A stretch of DNA of 64,000 nt, taken from positions 32,583,934 to 32,647,933 of the forward strand of contig NC_045138.2 of assembly GCF_008831285.2 (NCBI RefSeq). Reading direction: 5' to 3'. Positions 1 to 11,017 of the stretch are shown here, one piece after another; position 1 is the stretch's first letter, and every line of letters begins with the position of its first letter. This DNA comes from Nymphaea colorata. Taxonomy: Eukaryota > Streptophyta > Magnoliopsida > Nymphaeales > Nymphaeaceae. Made by a program: the position numbers and the translations under genes. The notes under the pieces are model-generated. The model was not told where the DNA came from, did not search any database, and was given only the letters and a program-made list of their open reading frames with translations.

Positions 1-2572
1 GCTTGTCAAATTCTCAAAGTTTTTCAATGCACTTTTCCATTTTGATGTTTGTTGGTTATAGTGGATTGAATGAATTTTTAAAATGATTTTTAGCGTGGTG
101 TAAAGTAGAGGTTCGAGTTTTAAAGTTCAAAATCCAATCCAGCATTTGAGACTGTAGAAAACTAGACCTCCAATCAGAAGCTTTGGTCTAAATCCTGCAT
201 GCAACATCCTAGACCGGATCGGTGCTGACCTCTGATTCAAACATTAGCTCTGAATCCCTAATTCAACACCTCAAACCAGATGAGATTAGACCTCTGTTCT
301 ATTTCTTAGATGCAAACCCTAAATCAAACGTCATAGAACTGATAAAAATGGTTTATGGATCTTTGAAATCATTTCCTGTTTTATAAATCTTTGAAACCAC
401 TTTATGTTTTCCAAAATTTTGTAAATTGACTTCAAATTCTTATTATTGATTTTCTTGGAATTTTCTCAATTTCACTAGAGATCTTCAATTTTTTTGGATT
501 TGATTTCGCACTTCTCTTAAATCATTGCTAAATTCTCAAGTTTGTAAATGCACCTTTCAACTTTTAGGTTTCTAAATTCCATTGGATTGTATGTATACTC
601 AAAGCGATTTTAAACATGGTCTAGACTTGGGGGTTAATATTTTAAAATTCACATCCACATTCAAATATACATTCGACATCCTAGACCGGATAAGGTGAGA
701 TCTATGTTCTAGCTGGTTGTTCAAAATCTTGAGTCCAACATCCGAGACTGGATCAGGTGAGACCTCTGACCTTGTCCATTTTTTCGAAATCCCAAATCCA
801 ACATCCCAAATCGGATTGGATGAGACCTCTAATCTGTATCATATATTTATTCAAAATCATGAATCCAACATCCCAGACCAGATCAGGTGAGACCTCTGAT
901 CTTGACTATTGGTCGAAATCCCAAATGCAACATCCCAAACCGGATTGGATGAGACCTTTAATCCGTATCATATATATAAGTTTAAAATCCAACGTCCTAA
1001 ACCATTTAAAATCAGACTTCTATTTTAATTCTTAGGATGGAATCCCAAATTCCATTTGATAAGGTGAGATCTATGTTCTAGCTGGTTGTTCAAAATCTTG
1101 AGTCCAACATCCCACACCGGATCATGTGAGACCTCTGATCTTGACCATTTTTTCGAAATCCCAAATCCAACATCCCAAACCGGATTGGATGAGACCTCTA
1201 ATCCGTATTATATATATATCCAAAATCTTGTGTTCACATCCCAAACCGGATCAGGTGAGACTCTGATCTTGACCATTTTTCGAAATCCCAAATCCAACAT
1301 CCCAAACCGGATTGGATGAGACCTCTAATCCGTATCATATATATATCCAAAATCTTGATCCAACATCCCAGACCGGATCAGGTGAGACCTCTGATCTTGA
1401 CCATTGGTCGAAATCTCAAATGCAACATCCCAAACCGGATTGGATGAGACCTCTAATCCGTATCATATATATAAGTTTAAAATCCAACGTCCTAGACCAT
1501 TTAAAATCAGACTTCTATTTTAATTCTTAGGATGGAATCCCAAATTCCATTTGATAAGGTGAGATCTATGTTCTAGCTGGTTGTTCAAAATCTTGAGTCC
1601 AACTTTCCAGACCGGATCATGTGAGACCTCTGATCTTGATCATTTTTTCGAAATCCCAAATCCAACATCCCAAACCGGATTGGATGAGACCTCTAATCCG
1701 TATCATATATATTTCCAAAATCTTGAGTCCAACATCCCAGACCGGATCAGGTGAGACCTCTGATCTTGACCATTTTTCGAAATCTCAAATCCAACATCCC
1801 AAACCGGATTGGATGAGACCTCTAATCCGTATCATATATATATGAAAATCTTGAATCCAACATCCCAGACCAGATCAGGTGAGACTCTGATCTTGACCAT
1901 TGGTCGAAATCCCAATGCAACATCCCAAACCGGATTGGATGAGACCTCTAATCCGTATCATATATATTAGTTTAAAATCCAACGTCCTAGACCATTTAAA
2001 ATCAGACTTCTATTTTAATTCTAGGATTTAATCCCAAATTCCATTTGATAAGGTGAGATCTATGTTCTAGCTGGTTGTTCAAAATCTTGAGTCCAACATC
2101 CCAGACCGGATCCGGTGAGACCTCTGATCTGACCATTTTTTTGAAATCCCAAATCTAACATCCCAAACAGGATTGGATGAGACCTCTAATCCGTATCATA
2201 TATATAACCAAAATCTTGAGTCCGACATCCCAGACCGGATCAGGTGAGACCTCTGATCTTGACCATTTTTTCGAAATTCCTAATCAACATGCTTGACCAT
2301 TTTTTTCGAAATCCCAAATCCACATCCCAAACCGGATTGGATGAGACCTCTAATCCGTATCATATATATATCCAAAATCTTTAGTGCAACATCCCAGACC
2401 GGATGGATGAGACCTCAATCCATATCATATATATATCCAAAATCTTGAGTCCAACATCCCAGACCGGATCTAGTGAGACCTCTGATCTTGACCATTTTTG
2501 AAATCCAAATCCAACATCCCAAACAGGATTGAATGAACCTCTAATCCGTATCATATATATGTTAAAATCTTG
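1..2572. repeat. Satellite array, block 1 (130-bp dimer in a higher-order repeat)
   Basis: The block opens inside a ~0.7-kb spacer that is nearly identical to the spacer starting at 20025. From about 740 it runs into dimers of ~130 bp. Each dimer has two ~65-bp halves sharing the core CCAACATCCCARACCGGAT, then a GAGACCTCT motif. One half ends in a TTTTTTCGAAAT stretch and the other in a CATATATATA stretch. Linkers starting AAGTTTAAAATCCAACGTCC recur near 975, 1475 and 1965. The array runs off the left edge and into the N gap. Near the gap, single-base losses accumulate. It is non-coding. Confidence 0.93.
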
Positions 2573-2672
2573 NNNNNNNNNNNNNNNNNNNNNNNNNNNN
2601 NNNNNNNNNNNNNNNNNNNNNNNNNNNNNNNNNNNNNNNNNNNNNNNNNNNNNNNNNNNNNNNNNNNNNNNN
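2573..2672. other. Assembly gap of 100 N
   Basis: Exactly 100 N, a conventional placeholder for unknown size. The left side is satellite and the right side is the first base of the 1.1-kb dispersed repeat, so the true junction is unknown. Confidence 0.99.
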
Positions 2673-3795
2673 TTTCTGTGCAATCATATTAGGAAAAACA
2701 CCCGCAGAAAAACCCATGTTCGACATGAATTCCTCCAGGCGCTTTGCATTTGTCAGGTAGAGGTAACTTATCAAGTTCTACAAACTTAAATAATCGCAAC
2801 TTTAATGGTGAAGTAAATTGAACAATTGAAATAGGAAATAACGTGACTGCAGCTTTCGAACAATGAAGGCAATTACAGTGACAAACTATCCCAGATTAGG
2901 AAGTCAAGAGTGCAAGTGCCTTCAGTGCAGAAATCAAAATGTCAAGTCCATTTTTCATAAACAGTTTATTAAACAGATAAATTTGTTTAAGCATCAAAGA
3001 TGTAAGTGTTAAATCACAGATGTAAGGACGAGAGAGAGAGAAAGAGCTGAGAGTTAGGCTGGCACCTTAGGTGCACACTAGTGTGTCTGCCAGGGTGTGG
3101 TGCTCGCTTCACTTCACGTACTGGGGTGTGCTCTCCAAATAACACCGGCTGTATTTCGGCCGGTGTGGACGATCAGTTTTAACTACGTATACCGGTGGCA
3201 GATATCACCGTTATAGGTCTACAGGTGAGGACTTCCAACGGCGACAGTAACACCGGTAAAATCGGATTTAGCGGGGAAAACCATCATCGGTATAAGTACG
3301 TCGGACAAAGCACCGGTATAGACAAATACCGGTAGTGTTTGTCGCCGCTATTGAGCTATAACGGTGGTTTTTGCCAAGCATGTCTTCCGTTCTCGTTGTT
3401 TAAGAAGAACTAGCTTGAATAGAAGTGCTTCGTTTAGCTTTTTTTTTATACATAATTCAAGCAGTTAAATACAATATTCCCATACCTTAAAATATGCCTG
3501 TTACCATTCAAATTTGATGTAAGTTCTCGTAATTATATTTTTTCACTTTCACTAGACATGACGGCATTGGTCTGTTTGTGTTGTTTATAAATCAGGAAGT
3601 CGTCCTGTTTTGGTTTTCGTGACCTGTTTGATCTGTAAAATTTAATTCAGTGTATTGGTCAGTTGCTGCCTTTCTCACCTTCCAATATTTGACTTAGGAA
3701 ACCAACCACTTGACCTTAATTCTCATTGTTTTACATTTAAATCATGTCCAGTGCAGCACCTAATTGTGATTGCAACAAAGGCATCAAGAGAAACA
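2673..3795. repeat. Dispersed ~1.1-kb repeat, copy 1
   Basis: It starts with TTTCTGTGCAATCATATTA, as do the copies at 9565 and 46116, and stays alignable with copy 2 to about 3795. The first ~100 bp are open on the minus strand with an AG acceptor-like edge near 2778, but I do not recognise the peptide. The middle (about 3060-3390) is dense in ACCGGT/ACCGTTATA motifs in both orientations, as in subterminal regions of plant DNA transposons of CACTA type. No clear terminal inverted repeat or target duplication was found. Copy 1 is closer to copy 3 than to copy 2. Confidence 0.85.
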
Positions 3796-3921
3796 AACCA
3801 AACAGGAATATGTCGAGGCATAAGTCGATTGTCATCGAGGTCAAGTTGCTTGGCGTCGAATTCTTGCAGCTTGTCGTCCATTCTTTGGGGTGTCGATAGA
3901 CAAGGTGACGCTGACAAAACA

Positions 3922-3982
3922 TCAAGGTGACAGGATTCGAACCTATGGCCCTCTGTACCCAAAACAGATGCGCTACACCTCG
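3922..3982 (-). pseudogene. trnP-UGG: Mitochondrial-type tRNA-Pro(UGG) lacking the D arm
   Basis: Read on the minus strand, the 61-nt segment gives a 7-bp acceptor stem (CGAGGTG with CACCTTG, one G-U pair, discriminator A). It also gives an anticodon stem TCTGT/ACAGA with loop TTTGGGT (anticodon TGG), and a T arm with loop TTCGAAT. This matches plant mitochondrial tRNA-Pro as I know it. Where the D arm should be there is only AGCGCA, a hexamer that occurs on both sides of the D arm in the intact gene, so the arm was probably lost by recombination between the two hexamers. It lies 52 nt from a mitochondrial 5S rRNA copy, so it is a nuclear mitochondrial insertion and not a working tRNA. Confidence 0.85.
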
Positions 3983-4034
3983 CTTGCGAGTGTCGGTCTC
4001 ACACTCTTCTTTTGCTTCTGCTTTTTCATTGATT

Positions 4035-4151
4035 CCCCGGGCTTGAACCATGTCTCCCGAACAATCTCAGTACATATGGCGCAAGACGATTCCACATTTC
4101 GAGGTTGGAATGAGATTGGGTGTTTTCATGTCTCACCGTAGTGCCCGGTTT
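4035..4151 (-). rRNA. rrn5: Mitochondrial 5S rRNA copy in nuclear DNA
   Basis: The minus strand reads AAACCGGGCACTACGGTGAG at its 5' end and ends CAAGCCCGG, which pairs with CCGGGC at the start. The length, about 117 nt, fits the plant mitochondrial 5S rRNA (about 118 nt). Internal landmarks such as GTGGAATCGTCTTGCGCC and GTTCGGGAGACATGGT are those of the plant mitochondrial gene. Compared with the form I remember, several differences are C-to-T or G-to-A at CpG sites, as expected of methylated nuclear DNA. It is presumably non-functional. The copy overlaps the tail of a chance open frame coming from the kinase pseudogene next to it. Confidence 0.87.
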
Positions 4152-4189
4152 GTCTTTCTTTCCGATTGATGAACAAGAAGGAAACTCGC

Positions 4190-4965
4190 GACTATCCTCG
4201 CTTCGCAGCTCTTCTGTTGGGCATGTATTCGTAGACCAAAATCCTCTCTTCTCTTCCTCTTCAACAAAGCAGCCTACAAGCTGTACCAGGTTTATATGTT
4301 GAAGCTTTGCTACTAATCTCACTTCATTCATGAACTCCATAGTGCCTCCTTTCGAACCCATGGATAGCCTCTTGAGAGCTACTTCCTGCGCTCCTTCCAG
4401 CATACCCTTACAATCACAAAAATGCGAACTTATTATCTGTTTTTCTTTTTCGTCATGACTGGAAATCCAACAAGCATATTGTCCACTAGAAGCACTTGAA
4501 TTCTCATAAGCCTCAAATAGCCAGTATGAGACAATGTCATCATGCCTTTGAGAAGTCCACTATTTATCACCCTTTACGCCATTTCAGTGGTGGATTAATC
4601 AGATTTCTGTCAGTTTTTAAAATCTGACTCCACTAACCAAACCAAAAGGCTCAAATCTAAAAGTGATCAGAAAAGAAAATTCAAAATCCGACAATCTCTT
4701 ACGACTCTCTAATTTTTAATAAACTTAAAATAATATAAAAACTGTTGATTTGGATTCATATAGAATCTAAATAATGGAGCACAAATTTCAAATATATATA
4801 TACATATATACACACACACCCACACCCACACCCACACATCTAAAGAGGTGGGGGAGAGTGAGAGGGATATAAGTGTTAGTTTGTATATAGAACCAAAGCC
4901 ACCTTGTACAAGCTTACTTGATTGGGAGAAATTTTTTTATTGCTGCCATGATAAGTTGCAAGTCA
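4190..4965 (-). pseudogene. Receptor-like kinase pseudogene 1 (two N-lobe exons)
   Basis: Two fragments of a plant receptor-kinase N lobe (CRK or S-domain type) are visible on the minus strand. At 4965-4880 a frame with one indel reads KLVQGGFGSIYK, the glycine loop, preceded by the usual ATNNFSP-like stretch. The normal GT donor after YK is missing. At about 4412-4190 the next exon reads [15 protein letters not shown], then [14 protein letters not shown] and [14 protein letters not shown], covering the beta-3 lysine and the alpha-C glutamate. A frameshift near 4245 then separates this from ILVYEYMPN, and the frame soon ends. The catalytic loop and C lobe are absent; the DNA runs instead into mitochondrial 5S rRNA and tRNA-Pro sequence. 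The same exons occur in a fuller pseudogene at 11472-13185. Confidence 0.85.
4791..4838. repeat. Compound (TA)/(CA)/(CCCACA) microsatellite
   Basis: Alternating TA, CA and CCCACA units in the intron between the two kinase exon fragments. Confidence 0.9.
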
Positions 4966-5707
4966 AATAGTGCCAGCTCCAATCTTCCACATTTTTTTTC
5001 CATACTGAATATTAGCAGGTTGGCGTGCTTTTTTAAGTGAATCTATGCCCACTTCAAACTTATGTATAATTTCAGTCAAAAGCATGAAACCATTCTAGCA
5101 CATTGAATTTCTTCATTCTAGAAGAGACCTCCTGTTACCAGGCTTCACAAGTAGTGCGTTTTTTTAGTTTGCTTTGCTTCTTTGTTTTAATTTCAAGATA
5201 ATACACAGTTTTTATGCTCACAAGAACAGAACTGATTATCAAATGAATAATCTGCTACTTCATTTCAGAATTTGATAATTTAAAGTAAAGAAAAACGAGA
5301 TATATTCGAAAATAAATTTTAAAACGCGAGATTTTGATTTCCAACGCAGTTTTTCAAAAAAACGGTCGGATCGAAAAAACGCGTCTTCTTTTACGCTTCT
5401 TCTGTTTGGAGCCCACGCCCCACGGTGGCATTATTTGTAATTTCAAAAAAAATGGTAGAAGCGGAATAAATTTTATAAAACGATAAAGTTAAAAGTTAAA
5501 AAGCCTTCATCGACAGAGAGGAAATAAGTCGAAACAGTAAAACTCGTCCGCATTTAGGGTTTTGCAAATTTCCGACTTCCAAGACGCCAGTCCGATGGAA
5601 AGGTGGTACTTGCCGACGGACCGGTGCGTTTTCCGCCACCCAGCAGATCTCCGACCGGCGAGAAGCAGCCACAGCGGTAGGATTCGATTACAAACGATGG
5701 TTTTTTC
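4966..5707 (+). promoter_or_regulatory. Promoter and 5' leader-like segment, gene not recognised
   Basis: From 4966 to about 5330 I see nothing beyond AT-rich DNA. The segment about 5390-5700 looks like the start of a plant gene: GC content rises, a telo-box (TTAGGGTTT at 5554-5562) lies in the probable leader, and an open frame beginning MERWYLPTDRC runs through a CGGCGAGAAGC-rich stretch to a possible donor near 5677. I cannot name a product, and the 540-bp repeat begins right after it. It may be a stranded first exon and leader. Confidence 0.3.
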
Positions 5708-5990
5708 AGTCTATTTGCATGGATTTTCAGTCTATTTGTGTTGGATCCCTTAGCTTATTGTGCCTTGGTTTTTTGTTGGCTGTTTTGGGTTTTTTTTTTG
5801 TTTAGCTATGCATTCTGTCCGTCAGAAACTCTTTGGTTTTTGTTTTTGGATTTTCTGTGCCGTGGAATAGTTAACGCGTTACTTGTATTTCTGATTTTTT
5901 TTTTATTTCTGTGGAATCCATGTTTTGTGCATAGCTCTTCGGCTGAAGACTGGTTTCGGTTTCCTTTTGTGTTTGATGGCCTAGAATTTT
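5708..5990. repeat. 540-bp AT-rich repeat, partial copy
   Basis: Contains the landmarks of the family in order: TCTATTTGTGTTGGAT, TTTATTGTGCCTTGG-like, AGCTATGCATTCTGTCC, GTGGAATCCATGTTTTGTGC and CTTCGGCTGAAGAC. The second half of the unit is missing here. The open frames over it arise from T-rich sequence. Confidence 0.8.
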
Positions 5991-6321
5991 GATTCCAGAA
6001 TTGAAAAAGACTTGTTTGATGAAATGATAATTAAAAATCTGGAATTCAATTTAATCTGAAAAAGTTGCGGATTGCTAAATTAATTATACCTTATTGTTCC
6101 AATTACTAGAAGTTCTTTTTAGGCCCTTATTTGACAGTCTTCTTGAACTTATGGCCCTTATTTTAAAAATTGTAAAAGATATTAGTTTCGATTTTTTGAC
6201 TATGGGCAAAAGATGTGCCTAAAAATGCACTTTTTTCTTTGATGATAGAAGAACCTTAAAAAACTACACTACTTAGGTGTGGTGGTTTTCGAACATTTGT
6301 GTAGTTGTAAACGTAATGTGG

Positions 6322-6352
<31 letters not shown>

Positions 6353-7361
6353 GATGATGTTTCTACATTGAACAGTCAAATGTTAAATATAATCACGTAT
6401 TTAAAAAAAGGACATGATGTTGAGTTCAAATACATATATAAGCTTCAAAATCTAAAATATTCTTCTTATCAACCACCCCCTTAATCATCTTTTTGGAATC
6501 TTGTATGTAAAGGTTCAGACTGGATTTATTTATTTACCGAACTACTTACTTTTGGAAGGTGTGGTAATAGGCGTGTGTGTTTTGATTTGTATGGTGAAAA
6601 GTCCTTCATCTAACTTTATCGTCTCTTCTTAGGTACTTGATTTTTTGGGTGTTGAAATATTTTGGAAAGTCAATAATAGCTAAGTTGGTTGCATCTATTT
6701 CTTAGATCCTAGGGCGTGCATCTCCTGGAACTTATATGATGTTTTTTCATATACCTTTTTTTTAGTCATGATGTGTGCAACTCACTTATTTCTTGTTGTC
6801 TGTAGCTAGAAATGGGTCTTTCAAATCCTTACAGTAGTTAACGGGCGATTGAACTTCGTGCATTGACCAGGCTACTTTGGCATGGACAGCAGGTCATGTG
6901 TTGGCAACTAGCGGCCTGGATGGTTCATGGACTTCTTTCACGATCAATATGGAAAATTTTTTATTAGGAGGTATTGTTCTTTTGCCCAAACAGTTGAACA
7001 ATCACTAGGATTGACGGTTTTTCTTATATATATTATGCATGATCTTTTTTGTGTTTAATACATATGAGAGCCTCATATATACATATGTGTGTGTGGGTGG
7101 GTGGATGGGTGTACATTTAATATGCATGCTTGTATACGTGAATATATGTAACTCTTTTACATTCTTTATTTTTCTGTATCATTATATTTTCAGCTGAGTT
7201 GGAGCTAGTCCAGTGGGTGGTTCTGCTCATACTTCGTTGTTTTTTATTATTTTTGGATGTATATATAGACCATGATATCTTTTTGTAAATATTCTGTTTT
7301 TACAGCTTCTTCGGATTTCAATTACATTATTCTCATTCTCCATTTCCTTTGTGATTTGGCG
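5991..7361. other. Intergenic AT-rich segment with a (TA)n tract
   Basis: No gene is supported. A (TA)14 tract lies at 6325-6352. Near 6797-6960 there is a short stretch of more even composition behind an AG acceptor-like site, but it is not open in any useful frame and I do not recognise it. Confidence 0.6.
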
Positions 7362-7445
7362 TTTGTGCCCATCATTGTGAGATTGTTGTGGGTTTGTGTA
7401 TGTTTTGTGCCCATCATTGTGAGATTGTTGTGGGTTTGTGTATGT
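7362..7445. repeat. Tandem duplication, 42-bp unit x2
   Basis: Two almost perfect head-to-tail copies of a unit containing GTGCCCATCATTGTGAGATT. It causes the peptide repeat seen in overlapping frames and has no coding meaning. Confidence 0.92.
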
Positions 7446-7468
7446 GACTGTTATCAGTCTTCTTTTCA

Positions 7469-7485
7469 TGGTATTAGAGCCTGGG
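7469..7485 (+). mobile_element. Copia-like primer-binding site remnant
   Basis: TGGTATTAGAGCCTGGG follows a TTTTCA end, as expected for an LTR ending in CA followed by a site complementary to the 3' end of initiator tRNA-Met (usual form TGGTATCAGAGC), with one mismatch. Any LTR would lie upstream and any body downstream, where the 540-bp repeat now begins. No LTR start was identified, so this may be a small remnant. Confidence 0.4.
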
Positions 7486-9564
7486 TTGTTTATGCTGTTG
7501 TGCATAGCTATTCAGCTAAGGCCTTACTTTCAGTTGTCTTTGTTTTTATTTTATGATTTTATCATTTATGAATTATCATTTTTTTTTAAGACGAAAGATT
7601 TATGATGTTACGTCTATTTGGATCAGTCTATTTGCATTGGATTTTTCTGCCTATTTGTGTTGGATTTTTTAATTTATTGTGTCTTGGCATTTTGTTTTGT
7701 TGTTTTGGTTTTTTTTTTAGCTATGCATTCTGTCCCGTTGGAAACCCTGTCCGTTAGAAACGGAGCTATGCATTCTGCCAGTTAGAAACTCTTTCGTTTT
7801 TGTTTTTGGATTTTATGTACCATGGAATAGTTAATGCGTTATGTGTATTTCTGATTTTTTTCTTTTTATTTTTGTGGAATCCATGTTTTGTACATAGCTC
7901 TTCGGCTGAAGACTGATTTTTTAGTTCGATGTTTCGTTTGTTTAGAAGGGGTTAATATAGTATAACTCGATAACTTGATAATAGTTAGTATTTCATACTT
8001 TATGGACGTGAGATTCAATGTTTGGCGAATAAATTGTATGCTGTTGTGCATAACTATTCAGCTAACGCCTTATTTTCAGTTGTCTTTGTTTTGCTTTTTA
8101 AGATTTTATCATTTATGAATTATCATTTTTTTTAAGATGAAAGATTTATGATGTTACGTCTATTTGGATTATATTTTTCAGTCTATTTGCATTGGTGTTG
8201 GATTTTTATATTTATTGCGCCTTGGATTTTTGTTGGTTGTTTTTTTTTTTAGCTATGTTTTCTATCCCGTCAAAAGCTCTCTCTGTTAGAAACTGACCTA
8301 TGCATTCTGTCCGTTAGAAACTCTTTGGGTTATGTTTTTGGATTTTCTGTGCTGTGAAATAGATAAGGCGTTATGTGTATGTCTGATTTTTATTTTTGTT
8401 TAATTTCTCTGGAATCCATGTTTTGTTCATATCTTTTAGTTCGATGTTTCGTTTTTATAGAAGGGGTTTAATAAAGTATGACACTAATAATAGTTATTAT
8501 TTCATACTTTATAGACATGAGACTCAATGTTTGGTGAATAAATATTATGCTGTTGTGCAGCGCTATTCAGCTGAGGCCTTATTTTCAGTTGTCTTTGTTT
8601 TACTTTTATGATTTTGTCATTTATGAAATATGACTTTTTTAAGATGAAAGATTTATGATGTTAAGTCTATTTGCATTCGATTTTTCAGTCTATTTGCTTT
8701 GTATTTTTCTATCTATTTGCATTGGATTTTTCAGTCTATTTATGTTGGGTTTTTTAGTTTATTGTGCCTAGCTTTTTTGTTGGTTGTTTTGTTTTTTCTT
8801 TAGCTATGCATTCTCTCCCATCAGAAACTCTGTCCGTTAGAAACTGAGTTATGCATTCTGTCCGTTAGAAACTCTTTGGTTTTTGTTTTTGGATTTTCTG
8901 TGCCATGGAATATTTAATACCTTACGTGTATTTCTGATTTTTTTTTTTAATTTATGTGGAATCCATGTTTTGTGCATAGCTCTTTGGCTGAAGACTGATT
9001 TTTTTGTTTGATGTTTTGTTTCCATAGAAGGGGTTAATTAGTATTACACTATAACTTAATAATAGTTTGTTTTTCAAATTTTATAACTTTTTTTAATTAT
9101 ATGTGTATTTCTGATTGTTTTTTTTATTTGTGTGGAATCCATGTTTTGTGCATTGCTCTCGGCTGAAGACTGATCTTTTAGTTTGGTGTTTTGTTTCTAT
9201 GGAAGGGGTTAGCGGTTATTATAGTATGGCACTATAACTTGATGTTTGGTGAATAAATATTATGCTTTTGTGCATATCTATTCACCTAAGACGTTATTTT
9301 CAGTTTTTGTTTTGCTTTTATGATTTTATCATTTATGAATTATAATTTTTTTTAGATGAAAGATTTTTTATTTACGTCTATTTGCACTGGATTATTCAAT
9401 CTATTTACATTGGATTTTTCAGTCTTTTTATATTGGATTTTTAAATTTTTTGTGCCATGGCTTTTTTGTTGGTTTTTTTTTTTTTTGGCTATGCATTCTG
9501 TCCCGTCAGAAGCTCTATTTGGTAGAGACTAAGCCATGCATTCTGTCCGTTAGAAACTCTTTGG
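7486..9564. repeat. 540-bp AT-rich repeat, tandem run
   Basis: About four tandem, partly truncated units. The landmark GGAATCCATGTTTTGT recurs at about 7877, 8409, 8959 and 9136, giving spacings of 532, 550 and a shortened 177 bp. AGCTATGCATTCTGTCC-like sites recur at about 7718, 8250, 8801 and 9488. Each full unit ends with GTGCATAGCTATTCAGCTAA and TTTTCAGTTGTCTTTG. The run stops abruptly at the first base of the 1.1-kb repeat. No protein is encoded. Confidence 0.88.
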
Positions 9565-10685
9565 TTTCTGTGCAATCATATTATGAGAAACACCCGCAGG
9601 AAATCCCATGTTCGACATGAATTCCTCCAAGCGCTTTGCATTTGTCAAGTAGAGGTAACTTATCAAGTTTCTACAAACTTAGATAATTGTAATTTCAATG
9701 CTAAAGTAAATTGAACAATTGAAATAGGAAATAACGTGGACTGCAGCTTTCGAACAATGAAGGCAATTACAATGACAAACTATCCCCTGTTAGGAAGTCA
9801 AGAGTGCAAGTGCCTTCAGTGCGGAAATCAAAATGTCAAGTCGATTTTTCATAAACAGTTTATTAAACAGATAAATTTGTTTAAGATAAATTTGTTTAAG
9901 CATCAAAGATGTAAGTGTTAAATCACAAGACGGAGGGGAGGAGAGAAAGAGCTGAGAGTTAGCCTGGCACCTTAGGTGCACACCTAGTGTGTCTCTGCCA
10001 GGGTTGTGGTGCACGCTTCACGGACTGGGTGTGTTCTCCAAATAACACCGGCTGTACTTTCAGCCGGCTTGCATGATTAGTTTTAATGACATATACCGGT
10101 GGCCGATGTCACCGTTATAAGTCTACAGCGGTGAAGGCTTCCAACGGCGACAAGCAACACCGGTAAAAGCCTGATTTAGCGGGGAAACATATCATCGCTA
10201 TAAGTAGGTATAGCGTCGAAGAAATGCACCGGTATAGATAAATACCGGTAGTCTTTGTCGCTGCTATTGAGCTATAACGGTGGTTTTTTGCCAAGCATGT
10301 CTTCCGTTCTTGTTGTTTAAGAAGAACTAGCTTGAATTAGAAGTGCTTCGTTTGGCTTTTTTTGTAGACATAATTCAAGCAGTTAAATACAAGATTTCCA
10401 TACCTTCAAATATGCCTGTTACCGTTCAAATTTGATGTAAGTTCTAGTAATTATATTTTTTCACATTCAGGAGACATGACGCGTTGATATGTTAGTATTG
10501 TTTATAAATAAGTCGTCCTGTTTTGGTTTTCTTAACTTGTTTGATCTGTAAAATTGAATATAGTGTGTTGGTCAGTCGCTGCCTTTCTCAGCTTCCAATA
10601 TTTGACTTAGGAAACCAATTACTTGACCTTAATTCTCATTGTTTTACATTGAAATCATGTGATTGCAACAAAGGCAAGAGAAACA
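9565..10685. repeat. Dispersed ~1.1-kb repeat, copy 2
   Basis: Same start (TTTCTGTGCAATCATATTA) and same order as copy 1, including the ACCGGT-rich middle (10040-10290), followed by AATTCAAGCAGTTAAATACA and TTGACTTAGGAAACCAA. It differs from copies 1 and 3 by substitutions and a 14-bp duplication (GATAAATTTGTTTAA) near 9880. Alignment with copy 1 ends about 10685, just before the phosphatase exon region. Confidence 0.87.
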
Positions 10686-10951
10686 GAAAGCATACTTGGT
10701 AAGACAGTGTGCTGGTGATATCTTAGAATGACTGCAGAAAACTGCTGCTGCAGGGAACCTTCTTTATCCGTTTCACAAACCAGCTGAAACCAAATGCATC
10801 TAATCAAGCAGTCAACGTGTGCCCCTATCATGCTGCCATCAAAATAAACAAAACAACAAATGATGGGTTGTTGTTTTAAATAGTTATACAGAAGATTGTT
10901 GGGGGCTGCGAGGAAGTGTGGAGGGGGGAAAGAGAGACGAGAGAGATATAC

Positions 10952-11017
10952 CTTGTAGAATTGGTCAGCGAGGGAAGCGGCCTTGTTGGCAACGGCGAGC
11001 TCCTTCTCGTACGCCAT
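10952..11017 (-). pseudogene. First exon of a SAL/HAL2-like 3'(2'),5'-bisphosphate nucleotidase (isolated fragment)
   Basis: The exon encodes MAYEKELAVANKAASLADQF plus YK in 22 codons from ATG to a clean AAG|GTATAT donor. The first ~17 residues match the start of plant SAL1-type phosphatases, which hydrolyse PAP and inositol phosphates. About 200 bp upstream is GC-rich, leader-like sequence with a proline/arginine-rich alternative frame. No further exon of this family is found downstream; the next recognisable sequence is the 1.1-kb repeat. A possible second exon at about 10675-10785 (frame reading LVCETDKEGSLQQQFSAV) does not match SAL1. This looks like a captured or broken 5' end. The family call rests on a short match. 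Confidence 0.55.

Noticed and set aside
757-2683. Many 60-100-codon frames in satellite block 1 (and likewise 18348-27829)
   Set aside because: They are repeats of one peptide in shifting phases, caused by the 130-bp unit; some run into N. No gene structure.
3060-3390. The 1.1-kb repeat as a definite CACTA transposon
   Set aside because: ACCGGT-rich subterminal-like sequence is there, but no CACTA ends, target duplication or transposase; copies share only a fixed left border.
4026-4403. 125-codon minus-strand frame as a kinase-like gene
   Set aside because: Only its first part is kinase exon; the rest is mitochondrial 5S rRNA read as protein.
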